Shown: one piece after another, positions 1 through 7,991 of the stretch | How positions within the stretch are numbered: position 1 is the first letter of the stretch | Layout: every line of letters starts with the position of its first letter | Source of the DNA: Couchioplanes caeruleus | GTDB lineage: Bacteria > Actinomycetota > Actinomycetes > Mycobacteriales > Micromonosporaceae | Reading direction: 5' to 3' | Assembly: GCF_023499255.1 (NCBI RefSeq) | Contig: NZ_CP092183.1 | Coordinates: 6,630,501 to 6,694,500 of the forward strand | Length of the DNA stretch: 64,000 bases | Notes under the pieces: model-generated | What the model was told of the DNA's origin: nothing | Database searches by the model: none | What the model saw: only the letters and a program-made list of their open reading frames with translations | Translations under genes and position numbers: made by a program

Positions 1-403
<403 letters not shown>

Positions 404-466
404 TCACGGTCCCACAGAGTGAGATTGTTCTCCCGAAATACGAGACGTGGTCCTAGCGTCGGTGGC

Positions 467-1267
467 ATGGCTGCTGTCTACACCCACGGGCATCACGAAT
501 CGGTCCTGCGCTCACACCGCTGGCGCACCGCAGAAAATTCGGCCGCGTACCTTCTCCCCCACCTGACCTCCGGCGCGACCGTGCTGGACGTCGGCTGCGG
601 CCCCGGCACCATCACCGCCGACCTGGCGACACGAATCACACCCGGCCGCATCACCGCCCTCGAGATGACCGACGACGCCCTGGACCTCGCCAGGACGGAG
701 ATCGCCCGGCGCGGCCTCACGAACGTCGACTTCGCCGTCGGCGACGTGCACGCCCTCGACTTCCCGGACGACACCTTCGACGTGGTCCACGCCCACCAGG
801 TGCTCCAGCACGTCGCCGACCCGGTCCGGGCCCTCCGCGAGATGCGCCGCGTGACCCGCCCGGGCGGCATCATCGCGGTCCGCGACAGCGACTACGCAGC
901 CTTCACCTGGTATCCCCGACTCCCAGCCCTGGACGACTGGCTGGACCTCTACCAACGCGTGGCCCGCGCCAACGGAGGCGAACCCAACGCCGCCCGCCAC
1001 CTCCTGGCCTGGGCCCACGCCGCCGACCTCACCGACGTAACTGCGACATCGAGCACCTGGTGCTTCGCAACAGAAGAAGACAGAACCTGGTGGGGATCCC
1101 TCTGGGCGGACCGCATCACCAAATCGGCCATGGCCCGCCAAGCCCTGGAAAGCAGAGCCGCCACAGAGGCAGACCTCCAGCGCATCGCCGAAGGCTGGCG
1201 AACCTGGGCCGCAAACAAAGACGGCTGGCTGTCGATCCTGCACGGAGAACTGATTGCGCGCGCGTGA
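467..1267 (+). CDS. Class I SAM-dependent methyltransferase
   Basis: About 266 residues. Motif I is VLDVGCGPGTIT, followed by an acidic residue in ITALEMTDD. The post-I region FAVGDVHALDFPDDTFDVVHAHQVLQH is typical of UbiE/COQ5-like methyltransferases (Methyltransf_11/25 fold). The substrate is not evident. An upstream in-frame GTG at 419 would add 16 residues without similarity to the family, so I choose the ATG at 467. The ribosome site before it is weak (GGTGG). The 3' half uses more A-ending codons than neighbouring genes. It stands alone, divergent from asd and convergent with the M15 peptidase. Confidence 0.85.
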   Translation: MAAVYTHGHHESVLRSHRWRTAENSAAYLLPHLTSGATVLDVGCGPGTITADLATRITPGRITALEMTDDALDLARTEIARRGLTNVDFAVGDVHALDFPDDTFDVVHAHQVLQHVADPVRALREMRRVTRPGGIIAVRDSDYAAFTWYPRLPALDDWLDLYQRVARANGGEPNAARHLLAWAHAADLTDVTATSSTWCFATEEDRTWWGSLWADRITKSAMARQALESRAATEADLQRIAEGWRTWAANKDGWLSILHGELIARA

Positions 1268-1309
1268 TCGAGTAGATGGACCACAACGGCTTCGGGGGCA
1301 ACCACAAAC

Positions 1310-1927
1310 CTAGGGCTTGAAGGCCCAGTGCCAAGGCTCTCGAGGAACGTTCTCGTGGAACCCGTACTCGGAAGCATGCGACCGCATCCAAGCCTGAGCC
1401 TTCGAGTTCAGATCAAGGTCGGTGGCCATCCCCCACCCGTGCTCGCTGGTACCAGGCTTCGCGGCCAGCCCACCCTGCGAGTACAGCCCCTTGCGCCGAG
1501 CCACATCGACCTGCTCGCCATAGGACCGGTACGAGTCCGTGATGCCGATGTGCACCCCTTGGGCCTCGGCGTCCGCGATCATCCGGTTCAGCGACTCGGC
1601 CGCCGGCGCCCACAGCTTGTGCCCGGTGGTGCCGACCTTCTCCAGCGCCGACGCCGGGATCTTCCCGTTGCCGTACGCGGCCAGCTCCACCGGAATGCCC
1701 TTGCCGTTCAGCTTGTACGTCTTGTCGGCCGCCGCGGTGGACGCGGTCGCCTGCGTATCCATCGCGTCGGCGAGCGCCGAGGCGAACGAGGCGCCGGAGG
1801 CAGAAGGGGCCGACGTGGTGGAGGAGGCCGACGAAGCGGGCGAGGCCTTGGCGGCCTGCTGGGTCTGCAGCGCGATGATGCGGCTCTGGATGTCCGCTAT
1901 CCGGTTGTTGACGGCCTCGATCCCCAC
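1310..1927 (-). CDS. M15-family D,D-peptidase-like protein with N-terminal helix, possible flagellar-associated wall hydrolase
   Basis: 205 residues. The C-terminal half is a VanY/M15 zinc peptidase: SYRSYGEQ, then SEHGWGMATDLD giving H163 and D170, and PWHWAF giving H200, which are the three zinc ligands. Residues 1-25 (MGIEAVNNRIADIQSRIIAL) form a predicted amphipathic helix or coiled coil, followed by an Ala/Ser/Thr-rich linker to about residue 70. No signal peptide or membrane segment is present, which is odd for a wall hydrolase. The GTG start at 1927 follows GGAGG at 7-nt spacing. Upstream lies a sigma-28-like promoter (1967-1994), so I infer a role in flagellum assembly, with export through the flagellar apparatus. 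The fold is confident; the role is inference. Confidence 0.82.
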   Translation of the reverse strand: MGIEAVNNRIADIQSRIIALQTQQAAKASPASSASSTTSAPSASGASFASALADAMDTQATASTAAADKTYKLNGKGIPVELAAYGNGKIPASALEKVGTTGHKLWAPAAESLNRMIADAEAQGVHIGITDSYRSYGEQVDVARRKGLYSQGGLAAKPGTSEHGWGMATDLDLNSKAQAWMRSHASEYGFHENVPREPWHWAFKP

Positions 1928-1966
1928 AGCGAAACCTCCGCGCGTTAGTCCGGCCTGACCCCTGTC

Positions 1967-1994
1967 CGTTCGGCGTGGTCCTGCGATGGCTGAG
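1967..1994 (-). promoter_or_regulatory. Sigma-28 (FliA)-like promoter of the M15 peptidase
   Basis: Read on the minus strand, CTCA (1994-1991) is followed by a 16-nt spacer and GCCGAACG (1974-1967). The -10 matches the GCCGA core of FliA/SigD promoters. The same arrangement, with identical spacing, precedes the chemoreceptor at 40.8 kb. Transcription would start near 1961, leaving about a 34-nt leader with the GGAGG site. Confidence 0.55.
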
Positions 1995-2007
1995 CGTGAG
2001 GGTGAAC

Positions 2008-2622
2008 TCAGACGGCCAGCGGCAGGTCGATCGTGTGGGCGGTGTGCGACACCTTCGCCTGCAGGTAGCGCACGTTGGCGTCGGAGGCGTGCACGCCCGT
2101 CGGCACCATCGACCGGACGTCGATGTCGTGCGCCCGCAGCTGCGCCGCCTTGTCCGGGTTGTTGGTCAGCAGGTCGACCGTGGTGGCGCCGAGCACCGAG
2201 AGCATCTGCGCCGCGGCGGTGTAGTCGCGTTCGTCGTCGGCGTGCCCGAGTGCCCGGTTGGCCTCGTACGTGTCCAGGCCCCGGTCCTGCAGCGCGTACG
2301 CGTCGAGCTTGGCGTACAGCCCGATGCCGCGGCCCTCCTGGCGCAGGTAGAGCAGGTAGCCGCCGGCCGTGGCGATGCGTTCGACGGCCTCGCGCAGCTG
2401 CGGCCCGCAGTCGCAGCGTTCGGAGCCGAACACGTCACCGGTCAGGCATTCGGAGTGCGGCCGGACCAGCGGCACACCCGCGCCGGCCACGTCGCCCAGC
2501 GCCAGGGCGAGGTGCTCCTTGCCGTCGGCGAGGCCGTCGAAGGTGATGACCTCCGCCGTGGTCGCGTACCCGTCCGCGAACGTGAGCGGGACGGTGACAC
2601 GGCTGCGAATACCCAAAGACAT
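2008..2622 (-). CDS. ribA: GTP cyclohydrolase II
   Basis: Converts GTP to the diaminopyrimidine precursor of riboflavin. The 204-residue protein has the zinc cysteines in ECLTGDVFGSERCDCGPQL, the GTP-binding loop LRQEGRGIGL, and the C-terminal LLTNNPDKAAQL. I choose the ATG at 2622 because GAGGGAG lies 5 nt upstream; a longer frame back to 2676 lacks such a site. It is stand-alone RibA rather than a RibBA fusion, and no other riboflavin gene is nearby. The missing DHBP synthase domain and the isolated position suggest a second copy or a salvage/secondary-metabolite role, but the sequence alone does not settle this. Confidence 0.93.
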   Translation of the reverse strand: MSLGIRSRVTVPLTFADGYATTAEVITFDGLADGKEHLALALGDVAGAGVPLVRPHSECLTGDVFGSERCDCGPQLREAVERIATAGGYLLYLRQEGRGIGLYAKLDAYALQDRGLDTYEANRALGHADDERDYTAAAQMLSVLGATTVDLLTNNPDKAAQLRAHDIDVRSMVPTGVHASDANVRYLQAKVSHTAHTIDLPLAV

Positions 2623-2638
2623 GACGGCTCCCTCTGGC

Positions 2639-2654
2639 ACTTGATGCTTCAAGT
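2639..2654. promoter_or_regulatory. Palindrome upstream of ribA
   Basis: A 16-bp dyad, ACTTGA-TGCT-TCAAGT, sits 17 bp upstream of the ribA start codon. Its shape resembles MarR-type operators. No regulator is adjacent, so the ligand is unknown. Confidence 0.35.
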
Positions 2655-2713
2655 ACGGATCGACCGTACTCCGCATCGGTCAAGGGAATCCACGAGCCGA
2701 ACGTCACAACGGA

Positions 2714-3874
2714 TCAAGAAGTGGGCAGGGGAATCCGCGCCGGCTCGCGGACGTCGTTGCCCTCGATCCGGTCCCGCACCTCCAGATCGAGCTCCGAGGT
2801 GCGGTCGCTGCGGTTGGGCAACAGGTTCGTGACCAGCACCAGCGCACAGCCGATGCCGGCGTACAGGCTGAGCACGAGCAGGTGCCCGCCGATGGGCGCG
2901 GCCGGGAAGTAGAGGTTGTCGCGGACCGCCTGCACGCCGGCGCCCGTCGGCAGGTTCATGCCGAGCACCCGGCCGAACGCGGGCAGGAACTCCGGGAGGA
3001 TGCTCGCGCCGCTGATGACCGTGCCGACGGTGAAGTAGAGGCCGCCCAGCAGCGCGCCGCCGGGACCCAGCAGCGCCACCGCGCCCGCGGTCGACCCGGT
3101 GATCGCCAGCGAGACGAGCGCGAAGATCCCGAACATCTCCCAGCGGTCCGCGCCCGTGCCGACGCCGAACCAGCTCATCGACCACAGCACCACGGCGGCC
3201 GAGCCCAGCGCGTACACGAGAAGGGTTGCCAGGTGGCCGAGCCCGCGCCGCCAGGACCGGCGGGTCCGCGGGATGAGCCGGCCGAGCCCGACGGAGGCGA
3301 TGGTGCCGCCGAGCGCGAGCGCCTGGGTGAGAAAGCCCAGCGAGGCGCCGTTGACGTCGTCGGCGGGCAGCGGCACCACGTCGGTCACCGGCGGCGGTGT
3401 GGCCAGTGCCTGCGCCTGCGCGATGGAGATCGTGCCGTCCTGCTGGGCGAGGCCGGCGAGCTGCTGGGCGTTCTGCTGCGCGGTCACGCTCGTGTACGTG
3501 GTCCGCAGCAGGCTCGCGGCGGCGGTTCCCCCGGCGCCGGCCACGTACAGGTGCGGCTGCGCGGCGGTCACGTCGACACCGCCGTACACGTCGCGGCGCC
3601 GGATGGCGGCCTGCAGCTCGCCGGCGTCGCGGTACATCCGCACCTCGAAGACGCCGTCACGCTCGAGCAGGTCGTTGATGGCGGCCTGCTTGCCGACCGG
3701 CGACACCAGGCCGACGGGTACGTGGTGCGGTGCCGCCTTGTGCCCCATGCCCAGGTAGTACGCCGTCAGCGCGAGCTGCACGGCGGCCCCGGCGAGGCAG
3801 ACCACCAGCGCGAACCGGCGGAACTGCCGCACCGACTGCACGCGTACGTCGTCAGCTGTCATGGTCATCAGCAT
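2714..3874 (-). CDS. Integral membrane protein, DUF3533/YhgE-Pip-like ABC-2 type
   Basis: About 386 residues. One N-terminal membrane segment (FALVVCLAGAAVQLALTAYYL) is followed by an extracytoplasmic region of roughly 150 residues, which contains GLVSPVGKQAAINDLLE. Five or more C-terminal membrane helices follow, including the Gly/Ala-rich ALLGPGGALLGGLYFTVGT. This layout is that of the YhgE/Pip and DUF3533 group, which are ABC-2-like membrane proteins lacking an ATPase. Start choice is uncertain between GTG 3886 and ATGs at 3874, 3868 and 3862. It is 54 nt downstream of the nucleotidyltransferase gene and could be the last gene of that operon. Function unknown. Confidence 0.7.
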   Translation of the reverse strand: MLMTMTADDVRVQSVRQFRRFALVVCLAGAAVQLALTAYYLGMGHKAAPHHVPVGLVSPVGKQAAINDLLERDGVFEVRMYRDAGELQAAIRRRDVYGGVDVTAAQPHLYVAGAGGTAAASLLRTTYTSVTAQQNAQQLAGLAQQDGTISIAQAQALATPPPVTDVVPLPADDVNGASLGFLTQALALGGTIASVGLGRLIPRTRRSWRRGLGHLATLLVYALGSAAVVLWSMSWFGVGTGADRWEMFGIFALVSLAITGSTAGAVALLGPGGALLGGLYFTVGTVISGASILPEFLPAFGRVLGMNLPTGAGVQAVRDNLYFPAAPIGGHLLVLSLYAGIGCALVLVTNLLPNRSDRTSELDLEVRDRIEGNDVREPARIPLPTS

Positions 3875-3928
3875 CGCGGAGATCACCCCGCGCGCGCAGA
3901 CGGTTGGCTCAGGCCGCCGGCGGCCCGC

Positions 3929-4639
3929 TCACGCGCCCAGGGCCCGGTCCAGCTCGGCGAAGAGCTCCCCCGGCGGTGCGGGGTCGAGCTTCAGCCAGAG
4001 GGCGCGGCCCGCCTGCCACGCCGCCTCCACATCCTCATGGGTACGCCCCAGAGCAGCCAGAGTGGCGGCGCCGAGTTCGCCCTCCGCCCGCCGCGACGGC
4101 GTGAGCCAGTGCTCCGTGCGGCCCTCGGCGAGGCGGGCCATCCAGAGCAGGTGCCGCTGCGCGTGTGCCAGCGCGTCCAACTGCCGCAGCCGCTCGCCCC
4201 GCTCCCCCACGTGGTACGCGAGCAGCAGCCAGTTGGCGAAGCGCCCGCACACGTCGGCACCGGTGTCGAGCTCGCCGGCGGGCATGGGCAGAAGGCCGTG
4301 GCGGTCGACGATCGGCACGATGCGGCTCGCCGGCCACTCGGCGACGGCGGCGATGTCGGTCGCGCGCGCGAAGTGGAACTCGCCGCGGATCAGGCCCGGG
4401 AAGAAGGCGACGTGGCTGCCGAACTCGTTGCGGACGACGTACGTGACCGGCGCGATCCGCTCGATCCACGCCCGCTCGTCGCCCGGGTCCTCGGCGAAGA
4501 ACAGCCAGAACTCGATGTCGCTGTGCTCGTCGCCCTCGCCGGTCGCGAAGGAGCCGTACATCAGCGCGGCGTCGAGCCGGTCGTCCGCGGCGCAGACCTC
4601 CCGGGTACGGGCGATGAGCCGCTCGTGCCGCTCAGGCAA
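3929..4639 (-). CDS. Nucleotidyltransferase of the lincosamide Lnu(B/F) type
   Basis: About 236 residues. The nucleotidyltransferase signature is MYGSFATGEGDEHSDIEFW, with GS at 29-30 and the metal-binding D41 and E43. It is followed by LIRGEFHF, and both blocks resemble Lnu(B)/Lnu(F) lincosamide nucleotidylyltransferases. Length fits that family. A TTG start at 4639 overlaps the end of the dehydratase gene by 8 nt, which implies translational coupling. The substrate cannot be read from the sequence: a resistance enzyme is one option, and an adenylyltransferase acting on a product of the operon is another. Confidence 0.75.
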   Translation of the reverse strand: MPERHERLIARTREVCAADDRLDAALMYGSFATGEGDEHSDIEFWLFFAEDPGDERAWIERIAPVTYVVRNEFGSHVAFFPGLIRGEFHFARATDIAAVAEWPASRIVPIVDRHGLLPMPAGELDTGADVCGRFANWLLLAYHVGERGERLRQLDALAHAQRHLLWMARLAEGRTEHWLTPSRRAEGELGAATLAALGRTHEDVEAAWQAGRALWLKLDPAPPGELFAELDRALGA

Positions 4640-5546
4640 GGGTCGACGGATCGGTGTTGGCGCCGCAGAGCAGCACGACGACGTGCTCGCCCGGTGCGGG
4701 GACGTACGCACCCGCGGTCAGGGCGGCCTGGGCCGCGGCCGTACCGTGCTCGACGGCGAGGCGGTAGTCCTCCCACAGCCGGCGGCGGGCCTCGACGATG
4801 GCCTGGTCGTCGACGAGCACCGACTCGATCCCGGCCTCGGCCGCGGTCCGGAAGGCGATGTCGCCCACCCGGCGGGCGCCGAGGGAGTCGGCCGCCACCC
4901 CGGACACCGGCACGTCCACCGGCTCGCCGGCCTCGAGCGCGGCGTGCAGGGCGCGGGCGGTACGCGGCTCGACCGCCACCACCTTCGCCCGCCCGTGCAG
5001 CGCCGCGGCGACCCCGGCGATCAGCCCGCCGCCGCCCACCGCCACCAGCACCGTGTCGAAGCCGCCGGGCAGCTGGTCCAGCAGCTCCAGACCCAGCGTG
5101 CCGTTGCCCGCCACCATGTCCGGGTCGTCGTACGCGTGGCAGAACAGCGCGCCGGTCGACTCCGCGTGCAGCACGGCCGCCGCGTACGCCTCCGCGTACT
5201 CCTCGCCGACCTGGGTGACCCGCGCGCCCAGCTTGCCGAGCTTGGCGACCTTGACCGGCGGGGCGGTGACCGGCACGTAGATCTCGGCCGGCGCACCCAG
5301 CTCCCGGGCGGCGTACGCGGCGGCCAGACCGGCGTTGCCGCCCGACGCGGCGACCACCCCCGCCTCCGGAAGGCCGTGCTCGGCGGCCGCCAGGATCTTG
5401 TTGAGCATGCCCCGGGTCTTGAAGGAGCCGGCGTGCTGCACGAGCTCCAGCTTGAAGGTCGTGGAGCCGTCGGTCAGGACGGGCGTCCGCCGGGCCCGGC
5501 CGGCGATGCGGCGGGCGGCGGCCTCGATGGCAGCGGCAGGGATCAC
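4632..5546 (-). CDS. PLP-dependent threonine/serine dehydratase-like enzyme
   Basis: About 304 residues, fold type II PLP enzyme. The Schiff-base lysine is K43 in SFKTRG. The phosphate-binding glycine loop is VAVGGGGLIAG, and the block ASGGNAGLA holds the conserved Asn. There is no C-terminal ACT domain, so it is the short, catabolic or unregulated form. GTG 5546 starts 10 nt after the stop of the GAPDH-like gene. The next gene overlaps its end by 8 nt. It would deaminate threonine or serine to the 2-oxo acid, but a biosynthetic beta-elimination role is possible given the odd neighbours. Confidence 0.85.
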   Translation of the reverse strand: MIPAAAIEAAARRIAGRARRTPVLTDGSTTFKLELVQHAGSFKTRGMLNKILAAAEHGLPEAGVVAASGGNAGLAAAYAARELGAPAEIYVPVTAPPVKVAKLGKLGARVTQVGEEYAEAYAAAVLHAESTGALFCHAYDDPDMVAGNGTLGLELLDQLPGGFDTVLVAVGGGGLIAGVAAALHGRAKVVAVEPRTARALHAALEAGEPVDVPVSGVAADSLGARRVGDIAFRTAAEAGIESVLVDDQAIVEARRRLWEDYRLAVEHGTAAAQAALTAGAYVPAPGEHVVVLLCGANTDPSTLA

Positions 5547-5556
5547 CGGATCCGTT

Positions 5557-6618
5557 CTACACCACGGCCGGGGTGTAGCGGGCGCCCGCCGGCACGGGCT
5601 CACGTTCCCCCACCAGGCGGGCCAGGTCGAGCACCCGGTGCGAGAAGCCCCACTCGTTGTCGAACCAGCCGCGCACCTTGACCCCGCCGTCGGCGGTGGT
5701 CTGCGTGCCGGACGGGTCGAACAGGCAGGACGCCGGGTTGTCCCGCACGTCGATCGACACGGTCGGGTCGGGCTCGTAGTCGATGAGGCCCCGCATCGGG
5801 CCGGCGGCGGCCTCGGCCATCGCCCGGTTGACCTCGTCGACGCCGACCGGGCGGTCGGTGTACCCGCCGAGCTCGGCGAGCGAGCCGATCGGCGTCGGCA
5901 CGCAGTAGTAGCTGTAGCGCACGTCGCCGAGCTGCGGCAGCGCGACGCTGATCAGGTCGCCGGCGACGTGGTCGTGCGGGATGATGCTCTCCGCGGTGGC
6001 GCGGCCCAGCCGCGGGTCGTCGCGCGAGGTGCCGCTCGTGGTGTCGTGGATCTTCTGCCAGCCCTGGGCCGCGAGCACCACCGACGTCTGTACGCCCCGC
6101 AGCCCGAACCGGTCGAGCAGCACCTTGGCCATCATCGACAGCGCGTTCACCCCGCAGGAGGCCGGCGACACGACGTCGTGCCGGGCCGGGTCGTACGTGT
6201 GGTGGTTGGCGCCCCACACCAGGATGGCGTCGGGGTCCACGGCCGACGCGCTGATCACCACCTTGCGGGCGCCGCCGTGGGTGATGTGGGTCCGCGCGAC
6301 GTCGCCGCTGCGGAACCGGCCGGTCGCCTCGATCACCACGTCCACGCCGGCGTCGGACCACGGGATCCGCCCCGGCTGCGACTCGCGGAACGCCCACACC
6401 GGACGGTCGGCCACGACGAGCCGTCCGGGCGCCGTCTCCACCGTGCCCGCGAATCGCCCGCGTATGCTGTCGCGTTTCAACGCGTATGCCAATCGGTCCA
6501 GCGGCGCGATGTCATTTAAGGCAGCAACGGTGATTCCTGCCTGCGGGGCGGCCGCGGCGATGCGCATAATGCTGCGCCCGATCCGGCCGAAACCGTTGAT
6601 GCCGATCCTGACACTCAC
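5557..6618 (-). CDS. Divergent type I glyceraldehyde-3-phosphate dehydrogenase-like protein
   Basis: 353 residues. The NAD-binding start is VRIGINGFGRIGRS, with ALNDIA and KRDSIRGRF. The catalytic loop reads SPASCGVNAL, with C155, where classical enzymes have SNASCTTNCLAP. The catalytic histidine block (TTVHSYTNDQ in classical enzymes) reads TSVVLAAQGWQK here, so the histidine appears to be lost. The C-terminal WFDNEWGFSHRV is well kept. GTG 6618 follows GAGGAG at 6 nt. It is the first gene of a tight operon with a dehydratase and a nucleotidyltransferase. It is probably not the glycolytic enzyme; substrate and activity are uncertain. A promoter with an operator-like palindrome lies at 6706-6734. 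Confidence 0.85.
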   Translation of the reverse strand: MSVRIGINGFGRIGRSIMRIAAAAPQAGITVAALNDIAPLDRLAYALKRDSIRGRFAGTVETAPGRLVVADRPVWAFRESQPGRIPWSDAGVDVVIEATGRFRSGDVARTHITHGGARKVVISASAVDPDAILVWGANHHTYDPARHDVVSPASCGVNALSMMAKVLLDRFGLRGVQTSVVLAAQGWQKIHDTTSGTSRDDPRLGRATAESIIPHDHVAGDLISVALPQLGDVRYSYYCVPTPIGSLAELGGYTDRPVGVDEVNRAMAEAAAGPMRGLIDYEPDPTVSIDVRDNPASCLFDPSGTQTTADGGVKVRGWFDNEWGFSHRVLDLARLVGEREPVPAGARYTPAVV

Positions 6619-6705
6619 AAAGAACTCCTCGCGCCGACCGAATTCCCTGCACACCGCGACGCGACCGCACCGGACATCCAGCGAACACTCGGCGTCACAT
6701 ATCAG

Positions 6706-6734
6706 ACACTATGAGTGTGCAACTTGCACGTCAA
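6706..6734 (-). promoter_or_regulatory. Promoter with palindromic operator, GAPDH-like operon
   Basis: On the minus strand, TTGACG (6734-6729) and TAGTGT (6711-6706) are 17 nt apart, a good housekeeping-type promoter. The spacer begins with a perfect 11-bp palindrome, TGCAAGTTGCA (6718-6728), directly abutting the -35 box. That position would suit a repressor. The identical palindrome occurs at 22248-22258. Confidence 0.5.
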
Positions 6735-7203
6735 CCGGAGCGGCACGTGGAGAAGTTCACGATCATGCAGCGCGGTGGCGCGTCACACCGACGCCGGTCT
6801 ACTCACCCGATCGTCCGCTCCGGACAGAGTTAACCACCAGCCATTTCAGCCTATTCCGCGGGGGTGGGCCGACGAGCGGAGTCGATCTGCGTGAGTAGTC
6901 ACATCCGGACAGACCCGCCATGCCCGCTCCGGAGGGCGGCGCCGACGGTTCGATCACGGCCCGTACCGCCCGGCGGACGGGACATCGTCGCAGCTAAATG
7001 GCATCGTGCGGCCATTCCGGCGCACGCCGGCGCCTACCGGCGGAACGGATCACCGGGCTTTCGGCGGCACGGCGGACCGGGCAATTCATTCACGTACCGT
7101 GCAGCTTTGCGGCACCGGAAACCGGCCGGGACGCGCCGGGCCGGGATTCCCGCTCTCCCGCTTTCCGTGTCGCGACAACCGATTCCGTCGAACGGCGCGG
7201 GGC
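6735..7203. other. Gene-free stretch between two minus-strand genes
   Basis: About 470 bp. I see no reading frame with protein-like composition, no RNA gene, and no strong repeat. It may contain the terminator or 3' trailer of the gene at 7204 and upstream control of the GAPDH-like operon. Confidence 0.5.
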
Positions 7204-7560
7204 CTACACCAGGACGGTCAGCGACTCGACCGCGTCCCGCGCGAAGTAGTAGACGGCGTGCCCCTGGTGCCGGACCAGCAGGCGGCCGATCAGCTCCCGG
7301 TCGGCCCGTGACGCCGGGACCACCAGCAGCGAGTGTCCCTTGTGGAGACCCTCGACGTACAGGTTCATGATCGCCGCGTCGCTGCCCCAGTCCCGCAGCC
7401 GGCAGCGCTCGGGGTGCTGCGGGCGTACCTCCACGGGAGCGAAACCCGCGGCCTGCAGCGACGCGACCGCCGCCTGCACGCATCGCCCGTCGGGGAAGAG
7501 GCCGGCGACGGCGTTCGCCGGCCGGGCCACGAACTCGGCGGTGTCCTGGGGGGTCTGCAT
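7204..7560 (-). CDS. Small conserved-type protein of unknown function
   Basis: 118 residues starting at ATG 7560 behind a strong AGGAGG site. A segment LFPDGRCVQAAVASLQAAGFAPVEV resembles the start of small alpha/beta stress-type domains (general stress protein 17M-like). HKGHSLLVVPASRADRELIGRLL looks like a beta-alpha unit. No signal peptide, membrane segment or catalytic motif is seen. It stands between two gene-poor stretches. I do not recognise a specific family. Confidence 0.7.
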   Translation of the reverse strand: MQTPQDTAEFVARPANAVAGLFPDGRCVQAAVASLQAAGFAPVEVRPQHPERCRLRDWGSDAAIMNLYVEGLHKGHSLLVVPASRADRELIGRLLVRHQGHAVYYFARDAVESLTVLV

Positions 7561-7648
7561 GCTCGCCTCCTGGGGAACGGCTTGCCCGCAGATTAGGTCG
7601 GTGGCTCACTGTCGGGAACGCGGCAGCCGGATGCCCGACAGAAATGCA

Positions 7649-7882
7649 TCACAGCGGACGCCGTCCCGCCTCCCGCGCCAACCGCTTGCGTTCACGCTGC
7701 TCACGGGTGTACTGCTTGCGCGCCTCGAGGTCGCGCTTCCAGCCGTCCCGCGCGTCCTGCTCGCAACCGTGCACGGCGTTCGACGTCTGGGCCGGGCCGA
7801 TCAGCGATCGGAAGAACCAGTTGTCGAAGGTGGCATGGAACCAGCGCAGGAATCCGCCCCGCTCCGGGCTCGACGTCGGCAT
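7649..7882 (-). CDS. Small basic protein of unknown function
   Basis: 77 residues from ATG 7882, preceded by GAGGGGGCGGG. The N-terminal half is aromatic (FLRWFHATFDNWFFRSLIGPAQ). The C-terminal half is a charged helix rich in Arg, Lys and Glu (YTREQRERKRLAREAGRRPL). A longer frame to 8011 would run through the OhrR operator repeats, so I prefer the short start. It is divergent from the MarR-type regulator at 7992 and may share its operator region. It could be peripheral membrane or nucleic-acid associated, but no family is recognised. Confidence 0.55.
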   Translation of the reverse strand: MPTSSPERGGFLRWFHATFDNWFFRSLIGPAQTSNAVHGCEQDARDGWKRDLEARKQYTREQRERKRLAREAGRRPL

Positions 7883-7925
7883 GACCCGCCCCCTCATGAT
7901 CCATCGATGCCATGATCCGTAGATG

Positions 7926-7961
7926 GTTGGTGCCCCAATAGTTGGTGCCCCAACTGTTGGT
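7926..7961. promoter_or_regulatory. Repeated operator upstream of the OhrR-like gene
   Basis: GTTGGTGCCCCAA occurs at 7926-7938 and again at 7941-7953, a period of 15 bp. A third half-copy GTTGGT occurs at 7956-7961. Each full copy is itself an inverted repeat (TTGG-TGCC-CCAA). This is most simply an autoregulatory operator for the MarR-type protein, placed between divergent genes. Confidence 0.55.
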
Positions 7962-7991
7962 AGTCTAGCGGGTGAACCGAGGAGATCAGCA

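Noticed and set aside
2882..5218. 778-codon plus-strand reading frame
   Set aside because: It is antisense to a membrane protein, a nucleotidyltransferase and a dehydratase with clear domains; long antisense frames are normal at this GC content.
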